A DNA stretch of 64,000 bases, taken from Burkholderia cepacia GG4 (GTDB lineage Bacteria > Pseudomonadota > Gammaproteobacteria > Burkholderiales > Burkholderiaceae). The notes beneath the pieces are model-generated. The model did not search any database, was not told the origin of the DNA, and was given only the letters and a program-made list of their open reading frames with translations. The stretch covers positions 3,162,001 to 3,226,000 of the forward strand of contig NC_018513.1 of assembly GCF_000292915.1 (NCBI RefSeq), given 5' to 3'. Positions 28,785 through 38,043 of the stretch are shown here, piece after piece. Made by a program: the position numbers and the translations under genes. The stretch's first letter is position 1, and each line of letters opens with the position of its first letter.

Positions 28785-29258
28785 ATGGATCTTCGTAAGC
28801 TGAAAACTCTGATCGACCTCGTTTCCGAATCCGGCATCTCCGAGCTGGAAGTGACGGAAGGCGAAGGCAAGGTGCGCATCGTCAAGAACGCACCGCCGGT
28901 CTACGTACAGCCGACGGCTGGGTATGCCCCGCAAATCAGCGCGCCCGCTCCGTCGGCCGCGCTGCCGACCGAAGGCGCCGCCGCGCCGGCCGCAGGCGGC
29001 GCTGCCGCACCGGCCGTCCCGCAGGGCCACGTCGTGACGTCGCCGATGGTCGGCACGTTCTATCGCGCACCGTCGCCGGGCGCGGACCCGTTCGTCCAGG
29101 TCGGCGACACGGTCAAGGAAGGCCAGACGATCTGCATCATCGAAGCGATGAAGCTGCTCAACGAGATCGAGTCGGACAAAGCCGGCGTGATCAAGGAAAT
29201 CCTCGTCGAGAACGGCCAGGCAGTCGAATACGGCCAGCCGCTTTTCGTGATCGGCTAA
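28785..29258 (+). CDS. accB: Biotin carboxyl carrier protein of acetyl-CoA carboxylase
   Basis: Carries the biotin that shuttles CO2 between AccC and AccAD in fatty acid synthesis. 157 aa. N-terminal [23 protein letters not shown], an Ala/Pro-rich linker (~45-80), then the biotinyl domain with [11 protein letters not shown] and the biotin site Lys123 in [14 protein letters not shown] 28785 has an AAAGGGG site; the frame 18 bases longer is less likely. Followed by accC after 84 bases. Confidence 0.96.
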   Translation: MDLRKLKTLIDLVSESGISELEVTEGEGKVRIVKNAPPVYVQPTAGYAPQISAPAPSAALPTEGAAAPAAGGAAAPAVPQGHVVTSPMVGTFYRAPSPGADPFVQVGDTVKEGQTICIIEAMKLLNEIESDKAGVIKEILVENGQAVEYGQPLFVIG

Positions 29259-29342
29259 GTCCGCCGCGCGGCCTGCCGGCCGCGCGCCGCCGATGCTCGC
29301 CAGGCGCCGTTCGCGCGCCCCTCGAAGAGACGAATACTCGCT

Positions 29343-30710
29343 ATGTTTGAAAAAATCCTCATTGCCAACCGCGGTGAAATCGCGCTACGCATCCAGCGTG
29401 CGTGCCGCGAGCTCGGCGTCAAGACGGTGGTCGTCTACTCGGAAGCCGACAAGGAAGCCAAGTACGTGCGCCTCGCGGACGAAGCCGTCTGTATCGGCCC
29501 CGCCCCGTCGAACCTGAGCTATCTGAACATGCCGGCGCTGATCAGCGCCGCGGAAGTCACCGACGCCGAGGCGATCCACCCCGGTTACGGCTTCCTGTCG
29601 GAGAACGCCGACTTCGCGGAGCGCGTCGAGCAGTCGGGCTTCACGTTCATCGGCCCGCGCCCGGAAACGATCCGCATGATGGGTGACAAGGTCACCGCGA
29701 AGCAGACCATGATCAAGACCGGCGTGCCGTGCGTGCCGGGTTCGGAAGGCGCGTTGCCGGACGATCCGAAGGAGATCGTGAAGATTGCGCGCGCGATCGG
29801 CTATCCGGTCATCATCAAGGCAGCGGGCGGCGGTGGCGGGCGCGGGATGCGCGTCGTGCACACCGAGGCCGCGCTCGTCAACGCGGTCAACATGACCCGC
29901 GAGGAAGCCGGCCGTGCGTTCGGCAACCCGCAGGTGTACATGGAGAAGTTCCTCGAGAACCCGCGCCACATCGAAATCCAGGTGCTGTCGGACGCGCACA
30001 AGAACGCGATCTGGCTCGGCGAACGCGACTGCTCGATGCAGCGCCGTCACCAGAAGGTGATCGAGGAAGCGCCGGCACCCGGCATTCCGCGCCGCCTGAT
30101 CGAGCGCATCGGCGACCGCTGCGCCGACGCATGCAAGAAGATGGGCTACCTCGGCGCGGGCACGTTCGAATTCCTGTACGAGAACAACGAGTTCTACTTC
30201 ATCGAGATGAACACGCGCGTGCAGGTCGAGCATCCGGTATCGGAGCTGATCACGGGCGTCGACATCGTGCAGGAACAGATCCGCATCGCGGCCGGCGAGA
30301 AGCTCACGCTGCGCCAGCGCGACATCCAGTTCCGCGGACATGCGATCGAATGCCGGATCAACGCCGAAGATCCGTTCAAGTTCACGCCGTCGCCGGGCCG
30401 GATCACGTCGTGGCATACGCCGGGCGGCCCCGGCGTGCGCGTCGACTCGCATGCGTACAATGGCTATTTCGTGCCGCCGAACTATGATTCGATGATCGGC
30501 AAGCTGATCACCTACGGCGCGACCCGCGAGCAGGCGATCAGCCGGATGCGCATCGCGCTGTCGGAAATGGTGGTCGAAGGCATCCAGACCAACATCCCGC
30601 TGCACCGCGAGCTGATGATCGACTCGAAGTTCGTCGAAGGCGGCACCAGCATCCACTACCTCGAAAACCGGCTCGCACAGAAGCAGCAGGTCGCACCGGA
30701 AGAAGCGTAA
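29343..30710 (+). CDS. accC: Biotin carboxylase of acetyl-CoA carboxylase
   Basis: ATP-dependent carboxylation of biotin on AccB. 455 aa. ATP-grasp fold: [40 protein letters not shown], the glycine-rich [31 protein letters not shown], and [14 protein letters not shown] with the catalytic Glu and Arg. Separated from prmA by two bases, so co-transcribed. Confidence 0.97.
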   Translation: MFEKILIANRGEIALRIQRACRELGVKTVVVYSEADKEAKYVRLADEAVCIGPAPSNLSYLNMPALISAAEVTDAEAIHPGYGFLSENADFAERVEQSGFTFIGPRPETIRMMGDKVTAKQTMIKTGVPCVPGSEGALPDDPKEIVKIARAIGYPVIIKAAGGGGGRGMRVVHTEAALVNAVNMTREEAGRAFGNPQVYMEKFLENPRHIEIQVLSDAHKNAIWLGERDCSMQRRHQKVIEEAPAPGIPRRLIERIGDRCADACKKMGYLGAGTFEFLYENNEFYFIEMNTRVQVEHPVSELITGVDIVQEQIRIAAGEKLTLRQRDIQFRGHAIECRINAEDPFKFTPSPGRITSWHTPGGPGVRVDSHAYNGYFVPPNYDSMIGKLITYGATREQAISRMRIALSEMVVEGIQTNIPLHRELMIDSKFVEGGTSIHYLENRLAQKQQVAPEEA

Positions 30711-30712
30711 GC

Positions 30713-31615
30713 ATGAGTTACCGCGAACTCGTCGTCGAACTGGCCCGTGAGCATGCGGAGGCGCTGTCCGACGCGCTGCTCGAACTCGGCGCGCTGTCGG
30801 TGTCCGTCGAGGACGCCGACGCCGACACGCCTGACGAACAGCCGCTCTTCGGCGAGCCGGGCCTCGTGCCGGACCGCACCGCGTGGCAGCACTCGCGCGT
30901 GGTCGCGCTGCTGTCGCCCGATCACGAACCGGCCGTGCTGCTCGCGGCGGCCGCGAACGAGATCGGCATCGCCGAGACGCCCAGGTTCGACGTGCGCGAA
31001 GTCGAGGAACAGGACTGGGTGCGGCTCACGCAGTCGCAATTCGAGCCGATCCCGATCGGCGAGCGGATCTGGGTCGTGCCGTCGTGGCACGACGCGCCCG
31101 ATCCCGACGCGCTGATCCTCGAACTCGACCCCGGTCTCGCATTCGGTACCGGCAGCCACCCCACCACGCGTCTGTGCATGGAATGGCTCGAGCAGTCGGT
31201 AAAGCCCGGCCAGTCGGTGCTCGACTACGGCTGCGGCTCCGGCATTCTCGCGATCCTCGCGAAGAAATGCGGGGCGAACCCCGTGGTCGGTATCGACATC
31301 GATCCGCAGGCGGTCGAATCGGCGCGGCAGAACAGCGAGCGCAACCACGCGGAAGTCACGTACGGGCTGCCCGATGCGTGCCCGGCCGACGAATTCGACA
31401 TCGTCGTCGCGAACATCCTGTCGAATCCGCTGAAGCTGATGGCATCGATGCTCGCGTCGAAGGTGAAGCCGGGCGGGCGCATCGCGCTGTCGGGCGTGCT
31501 CGCGCGCCAGGCGGACGAAGTCGCGGCCGTCTATGCGCGCTACGTCGACATCTCGGTCTGGCGCGAACACGAAGGTTGGGTATGCCTCGCCGGAACCCGG
31601 CGGGAAAGCCATTAG
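30713..31615 (+). CDS. prmA: Ribosomal protein L11 methyltransferase
   Basis: Trimethylates L11 of the 50S subunit using S-adenosylmethionine. 300 aa. N-terminal substrate-recognition domain (~1-105), then [19 protein letters not shown], the cofactor loop [14 protein letters not shown], and [14 protein letters not shown], the family's NxxxxPL motif. It sits directly after accC, as often seen in proteobacteria. Confidence 0.95.
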   Translation: MSYRELVVELAREHAEALSDALLELGALSVSVEDADADTPDEQPLFGEPGLVPDRTAWQHSRVVALLSPDHEPAVLLAAAANEIGIAETPRFDVREVEEQDWVRLTQSQFEPIPIGERIWVVPSWHDAPDPDALILELDPGLAFGTGSHPTTRLCMEWLEQSVKPGQSVLDYGCGSGILAILAKKCGANPVVGIDIDPQAVESARQNSERNHAEVTYGLPDACPADEFDIVVANILSNPLKLMASMLASKVKPGGRIALSGVLARQADEVAAVYARYVDISVWREHEGWVCLAGTRRESH

Positions 31616-31660
31616 AATAGCGCTGTCCTTCACTCTGGCCAGCAGGCCGCCCGGCTCGAC

Positions 31661-32959
31661 ATGCTTCTTGCGACGCGCTGCCCTCATTGCGAAACCGTCT
31701 TCCGGCTGCAGCAGGAACAGCTCTCGCTGCATGACGGGCTCGTGCGCTGCGGACACTGCCAGCAGGTCTTCAACGCGTCGCAGTCGCTCGTTCCCGAACT
31801 CGCGCAGCAGCCCGAGCCGACGCTGACCGAGACGGCCGCCGCCCCGCAACACGAGGGCGCGCCGGCCCGGCTCTTCACCGCCGACCTGCCGGCCACGCCG
31901 GCGTCCGATGCCGACTACAAGCCCGAAGGGTGGGACATGTGGGCGCCGTGGCTCGACGCCGGCGTCGATCCGTCCCTGCAGCACAACGTGCAGACCGTGC
32001 GCACCGAGCCGCTGGTGCCGCTGGCGCTGCCGGCCACGGAGGCTGGCGTCGTTCACCTGTCCGGCACACCCGCGCCGATCGCATCCGCCCCGGCCGAGCT
32101 GCACGCTACCGCCGCGCAACCGGCCGAACCGGAAGCGACACCGCACGAAACCGACGCATCAGCCACGCCGCCCGCCGAACGCGACCTGCGCGAACCGCGC
32201 TTCGTCGCGCACACGCCAGCGAGCGAAGAAGCCGCTGTCGATGGCGCCGAACCGGTCGGCAACGCGCGCTTCGCCGTGCCTGATGACGATCACGCGCCAC
32301 GCGAACCGCGCTTCGCATTCGCGCCGGCGCAAGCCGCATCCGAACCCGACACCGAGGAACGCGCCCCCGCACCGGCCGCGGCCGCCAGCGAACCCGCCGC
32401 ACCATTCCCTGCCGCACTCACCGATGACGACCGCCCGCACTTCGCCGTCACGCGCGAGGCGCGCGAACCGCAGCGGCGCGGGTTGCTCGGCGGCTTTTTC
32501 GGCGGCCTCGTCGCCGCCGCGCTCGCGGCGCTGCTCGTCGCGCAACTCGCGTGGTGGCAGCGCGAAACCGTGATGATCTACTGGCCCGTCACGCAGGGCT
32601 GGTTCCGGCACGCATGCGCGCCGCTCGGCTGCACGGTCACGCCGCCGCGTGCGATCGACGGCCTGCGGCTCGACGCGACCGATCTGCGCCAGCTCGACGG
32701 CCCGCGCGTACTGGAACTGAAGGTGCCGCTGACGAACCGTTACCGCGTCGCGCTTGCCTACCCGTCGCTCGAGCTGACGCTGCTCGACGACACGAATCAC
32801 GTGACCGTGCGCCGCGTGCTCGCGCCGCGCGACTACGTGCGCCCGGGCACGCCGATCGACGCCGGGCTGCCGCCCGGCACGACGCAGACGATGGTCGTGC
32901 GTCTCGAGACCAACGGCACGCCCGCCTCGAATTTCCGCGTCCAGATCTTCTATCCGTGA
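31661..32959 (+). CDS. Zinc-ribbon (MJ0042-type) membrane protein with DUF3426-like C-terminus
   Basis: 432 aa. N-terminal zinc ribbon: Cys7-x2-Cys10 and Cys30-x2-Cys33 (RCPHC, RCGHC), with TVFRL and QVFNA after each pair. Residues ~50-270 are a Pro/Ala/Glu-rich linker holding four short repeats (EPRFVA, NARFAV, EPRFAF, PHFAV). One transmembrane segment lies at ~275-299 (GLLGGFFGGLVAAALAALLVAQLAWW). The ~130-residue rest, beyond the membrane, resembles DUF3426. Function unknown. It follows prmA by 45 bases. Confidence 0.8.
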   Translation: MLLATRCPHCETVFRLQQEQLSLHDGLVRCGHCQQVFNASQSLVPELAQQPEPTLTETAAAPQHEGAPARLFTADLPATPASDADYKPEGWDMWAPWLDAGVDPSLQHNVQTVRTEPLVPLALPATEAGVVHLSGTPAPIASAPAELHATAAQPAEPEATPHETDASATPPAERDLREPRFVAHTPASEEAAVDGAEPVGNARFAVPDDDHAPREPRFAFAPAQAASEPDTEERAPAPAAAASEPAAPFPAALTDDDRPHFAVTREAREPQRRGLLGGFFGGLVAAALAALLVAQLAWWQRETVMIYWPVTQGWFRHACAPLGCTVTPPRAIDGLRLDATDLRQLDGPRVLELKVPLTNRYRVALAYPSLELTLLDDTNHVTVRRVLAPRDYVRPGTPIDAGLPPGTTQTMVVRLETNGTPASNFRVQIFYP

Positions 32960-33031
32960 CGCACCGCGGCGCGCGCATGCGCGCCGTCTCAACCCGCGCG
33001 CCCGAGCGGCGCGCTATTTCGGAGCACGAAC

Positions 33032-33535
33032 ATGAGCAAAGTTACGCTGGGTGGCAACCCGATCGATCTCGCCGGCACGTTCCCGGCCGTCGGCTCGCAA
33101 GCCCCCGACTTCACGCTGGTCGGCAAGGACCTTGCCGATCTGTCGCTCGCCAGCTTCGCCGGCAAGCGCAAGGTGCTGAACATCGTCCCGAGCCTCGACA
33201 CGCCGACCTGCGCGACGTCGACCCGCAAGTTCAACGAAGCCGCGTCGTCGCTCGACAACACGGTCGTGGTCGTCGTGTCCGGCGACCTGCCGTTCGCCGC
33301 CACGCGCTTCTGCACGACCGAAGGCCTCGCGAACGTCGTGACGGCTTCGACGTTCCGCGGCGCCCGCGCATTCGCGAACGCGTACGGTGTCGACGTGACG
33401 AGCGGCCCGCTGAACGGCCTGACGGCCCGCGCGGTCGTCGTGCTCGACGCGCAGGACAAGGTGATCCACGCGGAACTCGTCGGCGAGATCAAGGACGAGC
33501 CGAACTACGACGCAGCGCTCGCCGCACTGAAGTAA
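33032..33535 (+). CDS. tpx: Thiol peroxidase (atypical 2-Cys peroxiredoxin)
   Basis: Reduces peroxides, preferring lipid hydroperoxides, using thioredoxin. 167 aa, the usual Tpx size. Peroxidatic Cys60 in [15 protein letters not shown], resolving Cys93 in [12 protein letters not shown], and [16 protein letters not shown] 33032 is the natural start; an AGCACGAAC stretch precedes it. Confidence 0.96.
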   Translation: MSKVTLGGNPIDLAGTFPAVGSQAPDFTLVGKDLADLSLASFAGKRKVLNIVPSLDTPTCATSTRKFNEAASSLDNTVVVVVSGDLPFAATRFCTTEGLANVVTASTFRGARAFANAYGVDVTSGPLNGLTARAVVVLDAQDKVIHAELVGEIKDEPNYDAALAALK

Positions 33536-33629
33536 CCCGCTGGCGCCCGGCCCTGCCGCGCGAGGCCCGACGGTCTCCGCGCGCCGGCCGGGCGGCCGCC
33601 TCCCTTTGCTCTCTACAGGAACGCACGCC

Positions 33630-34568
33630 TTGACTACGCTGATTTGCGGCTCGCTCGCCTACGACAACATCATGACCTTCGAAGGCCGGTTTCGCGAGCA
33701 CATCCTGCCCGACCAGGTTCACCTTCTGAACGTGAGCTTCCTCGTGCCGACGATGCGTCGCGAATTCGGCGGTTGCGCGGGGAACATCGCTTACGCGCTG
33801 CACATGCTCGGCGGCGACGCGCGCATCATGGCGACGGTCGGCGCGAACGACGCCGACCGCTATCTCGAGCGTCTCGACAGCCTCGGCCTGTCGAAGGCCA
33901 GTGTATGCGTGGTGCCCGAATCGCACACCGCGCAGGCGATGATCACGACCGATCTCGACAACAACCAGATCACCGCATTCCACCCCGGCGCGATGATGCA
34001 GTCGCACCTGAACCGCGCGGACGAAGTGCCGGGCGTGAAGCTCGGCATCGTTGCGCCGGACGGCTTCGACGGGATGGTCCAGCACGCCGAGCAATTCGCG
34101 AAGGCCGGCATCCCGTTCATCTTCGATCCCGGCCAGGGTCTGCCGCTGTTCGACGGTGCGACGCTGCGCCGCATCATTGAACTCGCGACCTTCGTCGCGG
34201 TCAACGATTACGAGGGCAAACTCGTCAGCGACAAGACGGGCTGGTCCGAACAGGAAATCGCCAGCCGGGTTCAGGCGTTGATCATCACGCGCGGCGAGCA
34301 CGGTTCGACCATTCTTCACAAAAACGGCGAAGAACAGATTCCGGTCGTGCAGGCAGAACGTGTCGTCGATCCGACCGGCTGCGGCGACGCCTTCCGGGGC
34401 GGCCTGCTGTACGGCATCGAGAATGGCCTCGACTGGGCAACCACGGGCCGCCTCGCGAGCCTGATGGGCTCGATCAAGATCGCCCATCAGGGGCCCCAGA
34501 CTTACGCACTGACGCGCGCCGATATCGATGCGCGCTTCGAGGCTGCCTTCGGTTACAGTCTCAAATGA
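33630..34568 (+). CDS. PfkB-family nucleoside kinase
   Basis: 312 aa. It phosphorylates nucleosides with ATP; the sequence resembles the broad-specificity nucleoside kinase described from B. thailandensis (adenosine, inosine and guanosine accepted). Motifs: EFGGCAGNIAYAL (substrate side), DNNQITAFHPGAM, NDYEGKL, and the anion-hole DPTGCGDAFRGGLLYG with the catalytic Asp. The start is best placed at TTG 33630 (TTLICGSLAYDN), which has AGGA 9 bases upstream and yields the family length; a TTG at 33606 is less likely. Physiological role is probably purine salvage (inference). Confidence 0.88.
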   Translation: MTTLICGSLAYDNIMTFEGRFREHILPDQVHLLNVSFLVPTMRREFGGCAGNIAYALHMLGGDARIMATVGANDADRYLERLDSLGLSKASVCVVPESHTAQAMITTDLDNNQITAFHPGAMMQSHLNRADEVPGVKLGIVAPDGFDGMVQHAEQFAKAGIPFIFDPGQGLPLFDGATLRRIIELATFVAVNDYEGKLVSDKTGWSEQEIASRVQALIITRGEHGSTILHKNGEEQIPVVQAERVVDPTGCGDAFRGGLLYGIENGLDWATTGRLASLMGSIKIAHQGPQTYALTRADIDARFEAAFGYSLK

Positions 34569-34587
34569 ATATTGTGGGAGAGCACAG

Positions 34588-35061
34588 ATGTTGACCAACA
34601 AAACCCTCACGCTCGCGGCCATGCTGACGGCCACGCTGACGCTCGCCGGCTGCTTCACCGCGCCGGGCTCGGCGGATGTCTATAGCGTCGGCCAGGCGCA
34701 GCGCGAACAGACGGTGCGCATGGGCACCGTCGAAAGCGTCCGTGCAGTGCGCATCCAGTCCGACGGCGGCGGCAGCGCGATCGGCACGCTCGGCGGCGGT
34801 GCGATCGGCGCGGTCGCGGGCAGCGCGATCGGCGGTGGCAAGGGATCGATCCTGACGGCCATCGCGGGCGGTCTCGTCGGCGCGGTCGCAGGCAATGCGG
34901 TCGGCGAAAACCTCAGCACGGCGAACGGTGTCGAAATCACCGTGCGCCTCGACAACGGCGACCTGCGCTCGATCACGCAGGCGGCAAGCGGCGAAATGTT
35001 CCGCGCCGGCGAGCGTGTACGACTGCTGTCGAGCGGCGGCGTCACGCGCGTCACGCACTAA
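34588..35061 (+). CDS. Outer-membrane lipoprotein with glycine-zipper (2TM) domain, SlyB/Pcp-like
   Basis: 157 aa. Lipobox LTLAGC (Cys21) ends the signal sequence. The glycine zipper runs through ~70-112 (IGTLGGGAIGAVAGSAIGGG, then AGGLVGAVAGNAVGE), predicted to insert in the outer membrane. The C-terminal VEITVRLDNGDLRSITQ is typical of the SlyB/peptidoglycan-associated group. Likely role is envelope stability. ATG 34588 has a GGGAG site; it starts 19 bases after the kinase gene. Confidence 0.88.
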   Translation: MLTNKTLTLAAMLTATLTLAGCFTAPGSADVYSVGQAQREQTVRMGTVESVRAVRIQSDGGGSAIGTLGGGAIGAVAGSAIGGGKGSILTAIAGGLVGAVAGNAVGENLSTANGVEITVRLDNGDLRSITQAASGEMFRAGERVRLLSSGGVTRVTH

Positions 35062-35095
35062 CCTGCATCCTCAGCACGCGGCGCAAGCCGCGGTC

Positions 35096-35131
35096 AAACG
35101 CATGTGCGAAGCTGCACATGCGTTTTTTTTC
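35096..35131 (+). terminator. Intrinsic terminator after the glycine-zipper lipoprotein
   Basis: An 11-bp perfect stem AACGCATGTGC/GCACATGCGTT (35097-35107, 35114-35124), 6-base loop, and a run of eight T. A strong stop for the rightward transcript. Confidence 0.88.
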
Positions 35132-35171
35132 GTCCGGGCTCGCCGCCGGCCGGCACCTGGATGAATCCGGA

Positions 35172-35208
35172 CAAAAAAAATCCCGCCACCTGAGCCAGAT
35201 GGCGGGAT
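35172..35208 (-). terminator. Intrinsic terminator of the H1-like gene
   Basis: Minus strand: ATCCCGCCA/TGGCGGGAT stem (35180-35188, 35200-35208) followed by eight T, about 70 bases after the stop codon. Confidence 0.88.
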
Positions 35209-35275
35209 CGATTGAGTCGCGCTACTCAACCCGCGGACACCACGTGAGTGTCCGGGTAGTACGGGTCAGCCGCGA

Positions 35276-36031
35276 TTACGGACGGCTGCCGGTCGGGAAC
35301 GGCCATGCCGCTGCCGGGTTGAGCGCGGTCTTCACGCCCGATGCCGGCGCAACCGATGCGGTCGACGCGGTGGTTGCCGGTGCGGCCTTCTTCACGACGG
35401 CCTTCTTCGGAGCAGCAGCCTTCTTGGGAGCAGCAGCCTTCTTCGGAGCAGCAGCAGCCTTCGGAGCAGCCGCCGGCTTCGCCGGTGCAGCAGCCGGCTT
35501 CGCAGGAGCAGCAGCCTTCTTGGCGGCAGGCGCAGCCTTCTTCGCAGCAGCCTTCTTCGCGGGCGCAGCCTTCTTCGCAGCAGGCGCAGCCTTCTTCGCA
35601 GCGGGCGCAGCCTTCTTCGCAGCAGCCTTCTTCGCCGGCGCGGCCTTCTTGGCAGCAGCCTTCTTCGCCGGTGCTGCCTTCTTCGCAGCAACCTTCTTCA
35701 CTGCGACCTTCTTGGCTGCAACCTTCTTCGCAGCGGCCTTCTTCGCCGGTGCTGCCTTCTTCGCAGCAACCTTCTTCACCGCGACCTTCTTGGCTGCAAC
35801 CTTCTTCGCAGCGACCTTCTTCGCCGGTGCTGCCTTCTTCGCAGCAACCTTCTTCACCGCGGCCTTCTTCGCCGGTGCTGCCTTCTTCGCGGCAACCTTC
35901 TTCACCGCGACCTTCTTCGCAGCAACCTTCTTCACTGCAGCGGCCTTCTTCGCCGGAGCAGCAGCCTTCTTGGCAACGGTCTTCTTGGCAGCAACCTTCT
36001 TAGCAGCCGGTTTTTTCTTGGCAGTAGCCAT
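35276..36031 (-). CDS. Histone H1-like Lys/Ala-rich DNA-binding protein
   Basis: 251 aa, nearly all Lys, Ala, Pro and Val. Repeats of the type KKAAPAKK and AKKVAVKKVA run from residue ~2 to ~210, like the C-terminal tail of eukaryotic H1 and bacterial AlgP or HctB-type proteins. It should bind DNA without sequence preference and compact or regulate the nucleoid. The last ~40 residues (TTASTASVAPASG... PFPTGSRP) are not basic. The array contains nearly identical 26-residue units, so copy number may differ between strains. Strong AAGGAGAACAAC site before ATG 36031. No globular winged-helix domain is present. Confidence 0.88.
   Translation of the reverse strand: MATAKKKPAAKKVAAKKTVAKKAAAPAKKAAAVKKVAAKKVAVKKVAAKKAAPAKKAAVKKVAAKKAAPAKKVAAKKVAAKKVAVKKVAAKKAAPAKKAAAKKVAAKKVAVKKVAAKKAAPAKKAAAKKAAPAKKAAAKKAAPAAKKAAPAAKKAAPAKKAAAKKAAPAAKKAAAPAKPAAAPAKPAAAPKAAAAPKKAAAPKKAAAPKKAVVKKAAPATTASTASVAPASGVKTALNPAAAWPFPTGSRP
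35667..35872. repeat. Intragenic tandem repeat, 78-bp period
   Basis: The string GCCGGTGCTGCCTTCTTC recurs at 35667, 35745, 35823 and 35871: two 78-bp steps then a 48-bp one. Units differ by only a few bases. All periods are multiples of three, so gain or loss would keep the H1-like frame. Confidence 0.85.
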
Positions 36032-36468
36032 GTTGTTCTCCTTCAGGTTCAGATGAGAGTCAGTTCAAACTACACCCTTCGTCAAAACCCGCTTCCCGCG
36101 GACGCTGTTCAGGACGTGCGCTTCGAAGCGGGCTATTCATCGGCGTACGCGGATACCACGCGCTTACGCTAATGAATACGGTATGGCGCGCGTGACCCCA
36201 TGGCCTCGCGCGCCAAATCAAGTCGGTAGCCGGCGCACCTCGCACCGCCACCCCTAATCGCTTGATCAAGCGGACCGCCACACGGCCGTCCGCTTTTTCC
36301 GGAGGGAAGTTTGCCCATCCCACTGAAGGGTTCGCAAAGTGCCGATCATGTCGTTGGGCCGTTAAGGCACCGGGCATACTTTGCATCAGGCGTTCTTGCT
36401 CCTAAACCTTGGGCCGGGGCCGAGAGGCCGCCGGCTGCTCCATCATGTGACGGGTTCGCTGCTGCGGG
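36032..36468. other. 437-bp gap between the H1-like gene and nrdB
   Basis: Holds the leader of the H1-like gene, an 8-bp perfect stem GGCGCGCG/CGCGCGCC (36185-36192, 36207-36214), and a plus-strand terminator at 36268-36298 that no plus-strand gene explains. A 108-codon minus ORF (36060-36386) has no good ribosome site, no recognisable motif and shadow-like composition. A candidate RNA gene is possible; otherwise I see nothing. Confidence 0.4.
36268..36298 (+). terminator. Orphan intrinsic terminator
   Basis: AAGCGGAC/GTCCGCTT (36268-36275, 36288-36295) plus an inner GCC/GGC with one C-C mismatch, loop ACAC, then TTTTT. On the minus strand the same hairpin is followed by no T-run, so it acts rightward, yet no rightward gene precedes it. 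Confidence 0.6.
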
Positions 36469-37680
36469 TTATTCCCAGGACAGCGCGCCGCCCGTCTGAT
36501 ACTCGATCACACGCGTCTCGAAGAAGTTGCGTTCCTTCTTCAGGTCGATCATCTCGCTCATCCACGGGAACGGGTTTTCCTCGTTCGGGTACAGCGGGTC
36601 GAGGCCGATCTGCTGGCAACGGCGGTTGCTGATGAAGCGCAGATAGCTCTTGAACATCGACGCGTTCAGGCCCAGCACGCCGCGCGGCATCGTGTCCTCG
36701 GCGTAGCGGTATTCGAGTTCGACAGCCTGCTTGAACAGCTCGCGAATCTCCGCGCGGAATTCCGCGGTCCAGAGATGCGGATTCTCGAGCTTGATCTGGT
36801 TGATCAGGTCGATGCCGAAATTGCAGTGCATCGACTCGTCGCGCAGGATGTACTGATATTGCTCTGCAGCACCCGTCATCTTGTTCTGGCGGCCGAGCGC
36901 GAGGATCTGCGTGAAGCCCACATAGAAGAACAGGCCTTCCATGATGCAGGCGAACACGATCAGCGACTTCAGCAGCTTCTGATCCGCTTCGAGCGTGCCG
37001 GTCTTGAAGGCCGGATCCGTCAGCGTGTGGATGAACGGAATCAGGAATTCGTCCTTCGCGCGGATCGACGTGACCTCGTGGTACGCGTTGAAGATCTCGC
37101 CTTCATCGAGACCGAGCGATTCGACAATGTATTGGTACGCGTGCGTGTGGATCGCTTCCTCGAACGCCTGGCGCAGCAGGAACTGCCGGCACTCGGGCGC
37201 CGTGATGTGGCGGTACGTGCCGAGCACGATGTTGTTCGCCGCGAGCGAATCGGCCGTCACGAAGAAGCCGAGGTTGCGCTTCACGATGCGGCGCTCGTCC
37301 TCGGTCAGACCGTTCGGGTCCTTCCACAGTGCGATGTCGCGGGACATGTTGATTTCCTGCGGCATCCAGTGGTTCGCGCAACCGGCCAGATACTTTTCCC
37401 ACGCCCACTTGTACTTGAACGGCACCAGCTGATTCACGTCAGTCTGGCCGTTGATGATGCGCTTGTCGGCGACATTGACCCGCGCTTCCGAACCGCCGGC
37501 GGGAACAGCCGATGCTTGCGGCGGCACCGCAAGATCGCCTTCGAAAATGTCACGGACCTGATGGGCGGCAGGCGTTGCAGCCTGCATTCCGACAGCCATC
37601 CCGGCGGAGGTGCGCATCGCGTTTTGCTGCGCTCCGCTCGCGGGGGTTACGGCAGTCTTCTCGTCATCCCAGTTGAGCAT
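36469..37680 (-). CDS. nrdB: Ribonucleotide reductase class Ia, beta subunit
   Basis: Houses the diferric-tyrosyl radical for reduction of ribonucleotides. 403 aa. The iron ligand and radical region is visible: [39 protein letters not shown] (quoted here only as landmarks [19 protein letters not shown]), [14 protein letters not shown], and [14 protein letters not shown]. The C-terminus [14 protein letters not shown] provides the tail that docks on NrdA. The first ~70 residues are a variable extension rich in Ala. Encoded 363 bases after nrdA on the same strand. Confidence 0.96.
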   Translation of the reverse strand: MLNWDDEKTAVTPASGAQQNAMRTSAGMAVGMQAATPAAHQVRDIFEGDLAVPPQASAVPAGGSEARVNVADKRIINGQTDVNQLVPFKYKWAWEKYLAGCANHWMPQEINMSRDIALWKDPNGLTEDERRIVKRNLGFFVTADSLAANNIVLGTYRHITAPECRQFLLRQAFEEAIHTHAYQYIVESLGLDEGEIFNAYHEVTSIRAKDEFLIPFIHTLTDPAFKTGTLEADQKLLKSLIVFACIMEGLFFYVGFTQILALGRQNKMTGAAEQYQYILRDESMHCNFGIDLINQIKLENPHLWTAEFRAEIRELFKQAVELEYRYAEDTMPRGVLGLNASMFKSYLRFISNRRCQQIGLDPLYPNEENPFPWMSEMIDLKKERNFFETRVIEYQTGGALSWE

Positions 37681-38043
37681 AAATTCTCACCATCAATTTA
37701 GAACGGTTTGTACCATCTTTTCCTGAGCGATAAAAGGGTTCGCTCACGAAAAATCCTTTTTTCGATTCGCGTTGCGACCTCGATACAACACTTTGAGCAA
37801 CGCATCGTCGTTCATGCAGAGCGCGACGCGTGTCGCACATGTATCGCGAGGTGCGCTCGACGCATCGAACGCTGATCGAAACGCGACGTCGTCGGGGAAG
37901 TTTCGATCGCTTGTCACTGCCTGCAACGCGAGTGCCGCGTTACAGATTCCTTATCATTTTTTTAGTTGAGAGCGGCGCACACTTCAACCTCGATCGGTTG
38001 TCGTGCGCGCCGCCCGAACCTTCTTCAGGTCATGCGCGCCGCG
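37681..38043. other. 363-bp nrdA-nrdB intergenic region
   Basis: Too long for a simple operon spacer. It contains a strong hairpin at 37972-38013 right after nrdA, followed by about 190 bases without motif, and an AT-rich 60 bases before nrdB that may hold a promoter (a TACAAA-like -10 near 37710). ORFs of 60-65 codons occur but lack support. Confidence 0.5.
37972..38013 (-). other. Conserved-looking hairpin in the nrdA-nrdB transcript
   Basis: An 11-bp outer stem (37972-37982 with 38003-38013) and inner AACC/GGTT stem. On the minus-strand RNA every outer pair forms, with one G-U; on the plus strand the same position is an A-C mismatch. The structure thus suits the nrd mRNA. No T-run follows, so it is more likely a 3-prime-end protector or processing site than a terminator. 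Confidence 0.5.

Noticed and set aside
29385..30656. A 423-codon minus-strand ORF opposite accC
   Set aside because: Shadow of accC with skewed composition; accC itself is unmistakable.
35276..36031. Repeat-rich segment as a CRISPR-like array
   Set aside because: The repeats are in-frame codons for Lys/Ala-rich units without unique spacers; it is a coding repeat.
36060..36386. A 108-codon minus-strand ORF between nrdB and the H1-like gene
   Set aside because: No suitable ribosome site (AGGAG is 13 bases off), no recognisable domain, and it spans hairpins that look like RNA structure. Not excluded outright, but unsupported.
37744..37926. A 60-codon ORF in the nrdA-nrdB spacer
   Set aside because: No ribosome site and no motif; a chance open frame.
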